Shown: positions 61,987 through 64,000 of the stretch, in pieces | Layout of the letters: every line of letters starts with the position of its first letter | Position numbering within the stretch: position 1 is the first letter of the stretch | NCBI RefSeq assembly: GCF_003026285.1 | Contig: NZ_PYOD01000013.1 | Span: forward strand, 1-64,000 | Source: Photobacterium profundum | Lineage (GTDB): Bacteria; Pseudomonadota; Gammaproteobacteria; Enterobacterales; Vibrionaceae | DNA: 64,000 nucleotides | Reading direction: 5' to 3' | Notes under the pieces: model-generated | The model's database searches: none | Seen by the model: only the letters and a program-made list of their open reading frames with translations | Told to the model about the DNA's origin: nothing | Made by a program: the position numbers and the translations under genes

Positions 61987-62025
61987 AAAAAAGCGCCGAC
62001 GGTAATGACCATCGGCGCTTTTTTA
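61987..62025. terminator. bidirectional terminator between barA and acpS
   Basis: AAAAAAGCGCCGA / TCGGCGCTTTTTT, 13-bp stem, about 12-nt loop; A and T runs on both sides. Confidence 0.92.
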
Positions 62026-62063
62026 ATAGAAGACTTTTACTTAGTCGGATTCTCGCAATTCAG

Positions 62064-62444
62064 CTAGCTTTCAAGAATAACAGTTGCAACGGCATACCGT
62101 TTTTCATCGGCTAAAGTCAGGTGCACATGTTTCACACCCATGCTCTCTGCCAGTTCTGCTGCCTTGCCCGATAAGGAGAGTAAAGGCTTACCGCGTTCAT
62201 CATTACTGACGATAAAATCTTGAAAGGATACGCCACACGCAATGCCAGTGCCCAAGGCTTTCGACGCCGCTTCTTTGACCGCAAATCGCTTGGCTAAGTA
62301 ACGGGCTTTCAACTTGAGGCTGTGGTAAATCTCCAACTCGGAGGGCGCAAGAATACGTTCAGCAAAAGTATCACCAGAACGGGCAAAAACTCTCTCTACC
62401 CGTTCAATATCAGCAATGTCTGTACCCAATCCGATAATCGCCAT
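62064..62444 (-). CDS. acpS: holo-[acyl-carrier-protein] synthase
   Basis: Transfers the phosphopantetheine arm from CoA to ACP. 126 residues with IGLGTDIADIERV (metal-binding Asp8) and KRFAVKEAASKALGTG motifs. Start and pdxJ stop share a base (TAATG), so translation is coupled. Last gene of era-recO-pdxJ-acpS. Confidence 0.97.
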   Translation of the reverse strand: MAIIGLGTDIADIERVERVFARSGDTFAERILAPSELEIYHSLKLKARYLAKRFAVKEAASKALGTGIACGVSFQDFIVSNDERGKPLLSLSGKAAELAESMGVKHVHLTLADEKRYAVATVILES

Positions 62445-63175
62445 TAACGACGCGCGTCCAGCACTTCTACTTTCATGTCTGCTACAGCTTTGTTCAAGCC
62501 ATCGAAAGCTGCACGGCCAATGATCGAATGACCAATATTCAATTCGTACAGTTCAGGCAGTGCCGCTATTGGCTTCACATTGTGGTACGTCAGGCCATGA
62601 CCCGCGTTCACTTTGATACCTAAACCATGTGCGTAAGTCGCTGCTGAAGCAATTTTGTCTAGCTCAGCTTGCTGGGCTTCTTCTGTTTCAGCATCGGCAT
62701 AATGACCAGTATGCAGCTCAACAAATGGGGCGCCACACGCCAAAGTTGCGTCAATTTGCGCGCGGTCTGCATCGATGAACAACGACACCTTAATACCTGC
62801 AGCAGTCAGCTTTTGCGTTGCCGCTTTAATTTTTTCTAACTGACCAGCAACGTCTAAACCACCTTCAGTGGTCAACTCTTCACGTTTTTCTGGCACTAAA
62901 CATACGAATTCTGGCTTAGTGTCTAATGCGATGCTTACCATCTCATCAGTCACTGCCATTTCTAAATTCATACGCGTTTGAATAGTTTCTTTCAGAATAC
63001 GAACGTCACGATCATTGATATGACGACGGTCTTCACGTAGATGAACCGTAATACCATCTGCACCTGCACGTTCTGCAACTTCAGCTGCATGCACAGGATC
63101 AGGGTAACGCGTACCACGAGCATTACGTAATGTTGCAATATGATCGATATTGACGCCAAGAAGTATGTTGTTCAT
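62444..63175 (-). CDS. pdxJ: pyridoxine 5'-phosphate synthase
   Basis: Condenses 1-deoxyxylulose 5-phosphate with 3-amino-1-hydroxyacetone phosphate in vitamin B6 synthesis. 243-residue TIM barrel with LGVNIDHIATLRNARG, the ITVHLREDRRHI loop and VNAGHGLTYHN. Overlaps recO by 4 bases (ATGA) and acpS by 1. Confidence 0.98.
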   Translation of the reverse strand: MNNILLGVNIDHIATLRNARGTRYPDPVHAAEVAERAGADGITVHLREDRRHINDRDVRILKETIQTRMNLEMAVTDEMVSIALDTKPEFVCLVPEKREELTTEGGLDVAGQLEKIKAATQKLTAAGIKVSLFIDADRAQIDATLACGAPFVELHTGHYADAETEEAQQAELDKIASAATYAHGLGIKVNAGHGLTYHNVKPIAALPELYELNIGHSIIGRAAFDGLNKAVADMKVEVLDARR

Positions 63176-63882
63176 TTTCCGCTATTCCTTGTTCGAGGGA
63201 TAAACAACTCCCTACTTTTTAATGGTTTCCCGCCAAGATACGGCTTTAAGGCTATCCGTGTAAAGCGTTTTGCAGCCCTGAGCTGATCTGGAGTTTCAAA
63301 GCGTCGAGCAGCAATTGCCAATAATTGATTACCGGTAAAAGTGAGGTGCCCAGTCATCATTGATGCGATGAAGCCTTTTTGCTCTCGATAGTTATACGTC
63401 ATAAGATCATCAACGGGTAAACCACTACCTGCACAATGAAGAAAATCAATGCCGTAACCTAGGTGATGCAATAAGGCTAATTCGAAACGTCGTAATGCAG
63501 GCTCTGGGTTATCCGCTTGCACTAACTCACGTAATGCATTCAAATAATCCATAAACAGCACAGGATAAGGGGTGTCGTTTTCAAGTACTCGGGCCAATAC
63601 TTCGTTAAGGTAAAATGCCGAATAGAGAATGTAGCCGCGCATGGGCAGACTAATACTGATAGGCTCGGCGTGGGTCAATGTTTTCATTGAGCCACGGCCG
63701 GTCCATTTCATAAACAGAGGGGTAAAAGGCTGAAGGGTGCCTTTTAGATTGGAACGCTTTCGTCGTGCACCTTTCGACAAAATAGTAAGACGGCCATAAT
63801 CCTCGCTGAAAACATCAAGGATCAGACTCGTCTCACTATATGGACGAGAGTGAAGGACAAAACAACGCTGTAGCCCCTCCAT
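63172..63882 (-). CDS. recO: DNA repair protein RecO
   Basis: Loads RecA onto SSB-coated single strands with RecR. 236 residues: N-terminal OB fold (RCFVLHSRPYSETSLILDVF, GRLTILSKGARRKRS), followed by a helical domain. The zinc-finger cysteines of Gram-positive RecO are absent, as in E. coli. 8 bases after the era stop; 4-base overlap with pdxJ. Confidence 0.95.
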   Translation of the reverse strand: MEGLQRCFVLHSRPYSETSLILDVFSEDYGRLTILSKGARRKRSNLKGTLQPFTPLFMKWTGRGSMKTLTHAEPISISLPMRGYILYSAFYLNEVLARVLENDTPYPVLFMDYLNALRELVQADNPEPALRRFELALLHHLGYGIDFLHCAGSGLPVDDLMTYNYREQKGFIASMMTGHLTFTGNQLLAIAARRFETPDQLRAAKRFTRIALKPYLGGKPLKSRELFIPRTRNSGK

Positions 63883-63890
63883 TGTGTTCC

Positions 63891-64000
63891 TTATAGGTCG
63901 TCGATGTAACCTAGGCTGCGCAATGCACGTTCGTCATCTGCCCATCCTGATTTCACTTTAACCCATAGCTCTAGGTACACTTTACGTTCAAACAAGTCTT
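63891..64000 (-). CDS. era: GTPase Era, C-terminal end only
   Basis: The last codons encode DLFERKVYLELWVKVKSGWA followed by a DDERALRSLGYIDDL tail, the KH-domain C-terminus of Era, which binds the 3' end of 16S rRNA during 30S assembly. The rest lies beyond the right edge. First visible gene of the era-recO-pdxJ-acpS operon. Confidence 0.96.
   Translation of the reverse strand, partial: DLFERKVYLELWVKVKSGWADDERALRSLGYIDDL

Overview
The window is a mostly core stretch of a gammaproteobacterial chromosome. Gene order (rpoS-nlpD-pcm-surE-truD-ispF-ispD-ftsB, eno-pyrG-mazG-relA-rlmD/barA, rpsP-rimM-trmD-rplS, alaS-lysC-csrA, luxS/gshA, a Na+-pumping oxaloacetate decarboxylase beside a tRNA-Arg/tRNA-Ser array), moderate A+T content and protein sequences point to Vibrionaceae. 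The strongly amplified tRNA array makes Photobacterium my best guess for the genus; this is an inference, not a database result. I support 54 protein genes (one of them a leader peptide, one cut by the window edge), 14 tRNAs, the 5' end of a 16S rRNA gene, and a set of promoters, operators and terminators.

Layout. 1-6.6 kb: start of an rrn operon with its promoter (minus strand), clpB with a sigma-32-type promoter, a small exported protein of unknown function, pgeF and rluD, then divergent bamD. 6.9-16.4 kb: raiA with a CRP site; aromatic amino acid genes (pheL attenuator-pheA, facing aroF-tyrA with TyrR boxes); the pyruvate-sensing kinase/regulator pair btsS-btsR, a MITE-like repeat, a small lipoprotein, and the transporter btsT behind three evenly spaced BtsR-type sites. 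16.7-29 kb: rpsP-rimM-trmD-rplS, ffh, ypjD, corB/yfjD, luxS, a lysozyme-like lipoprotein, gshA, an M16 protease lipoprotein and yqaA. 29.5-32.7 kb: oadGAB. 33.2-35.3 kb: a truncated second copy of the repeat, then eleven tRNA-Arg(ACG) and three tRNA-Ser(GCT) genes, containing two exact head-to-tail duplications of 402 and 401 bp, read from one strong GC-discriminator promoter. 35.4-46 kb: csrA-lysC-alaS, recX, recA (LexA box), pncC, divergent mutS and convergent rpoS. 46-51 kb: nlpD to ftsB. 51-64 kb: eno, pyrG, mazG, relA, rlmD, divergent barA, and acpS-pdxJ-recO-era (era cut by the window end).

How it fits together. Much of the window concerns growth-rate and stress control: RelA (ppGpp), RpoS with NlpD/Pcm/SurE, RaiA (ribosome hibernation), ClpB, RecA/RecX/MutS, BarA feeding the Csr system whose effector CsrA is also here, and LuxS. 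Regulatory DNA that can be read directly includes an rrn promoter, a CRP site, a Phe attenuator, TyrR boxes, BtsR repeats and a LexA box that exactly fills the recA promoter spacer. I found no phage, integron, CRISPR, toxin-antitoxin or defence system. The least ordinary items are the MITE-like repeat with a covarying internal hairpin, the nested tRNA duplications, the compact btsSR-btsT locus with a triple operator, and the unexplained exported protein between pgeF and clpB.
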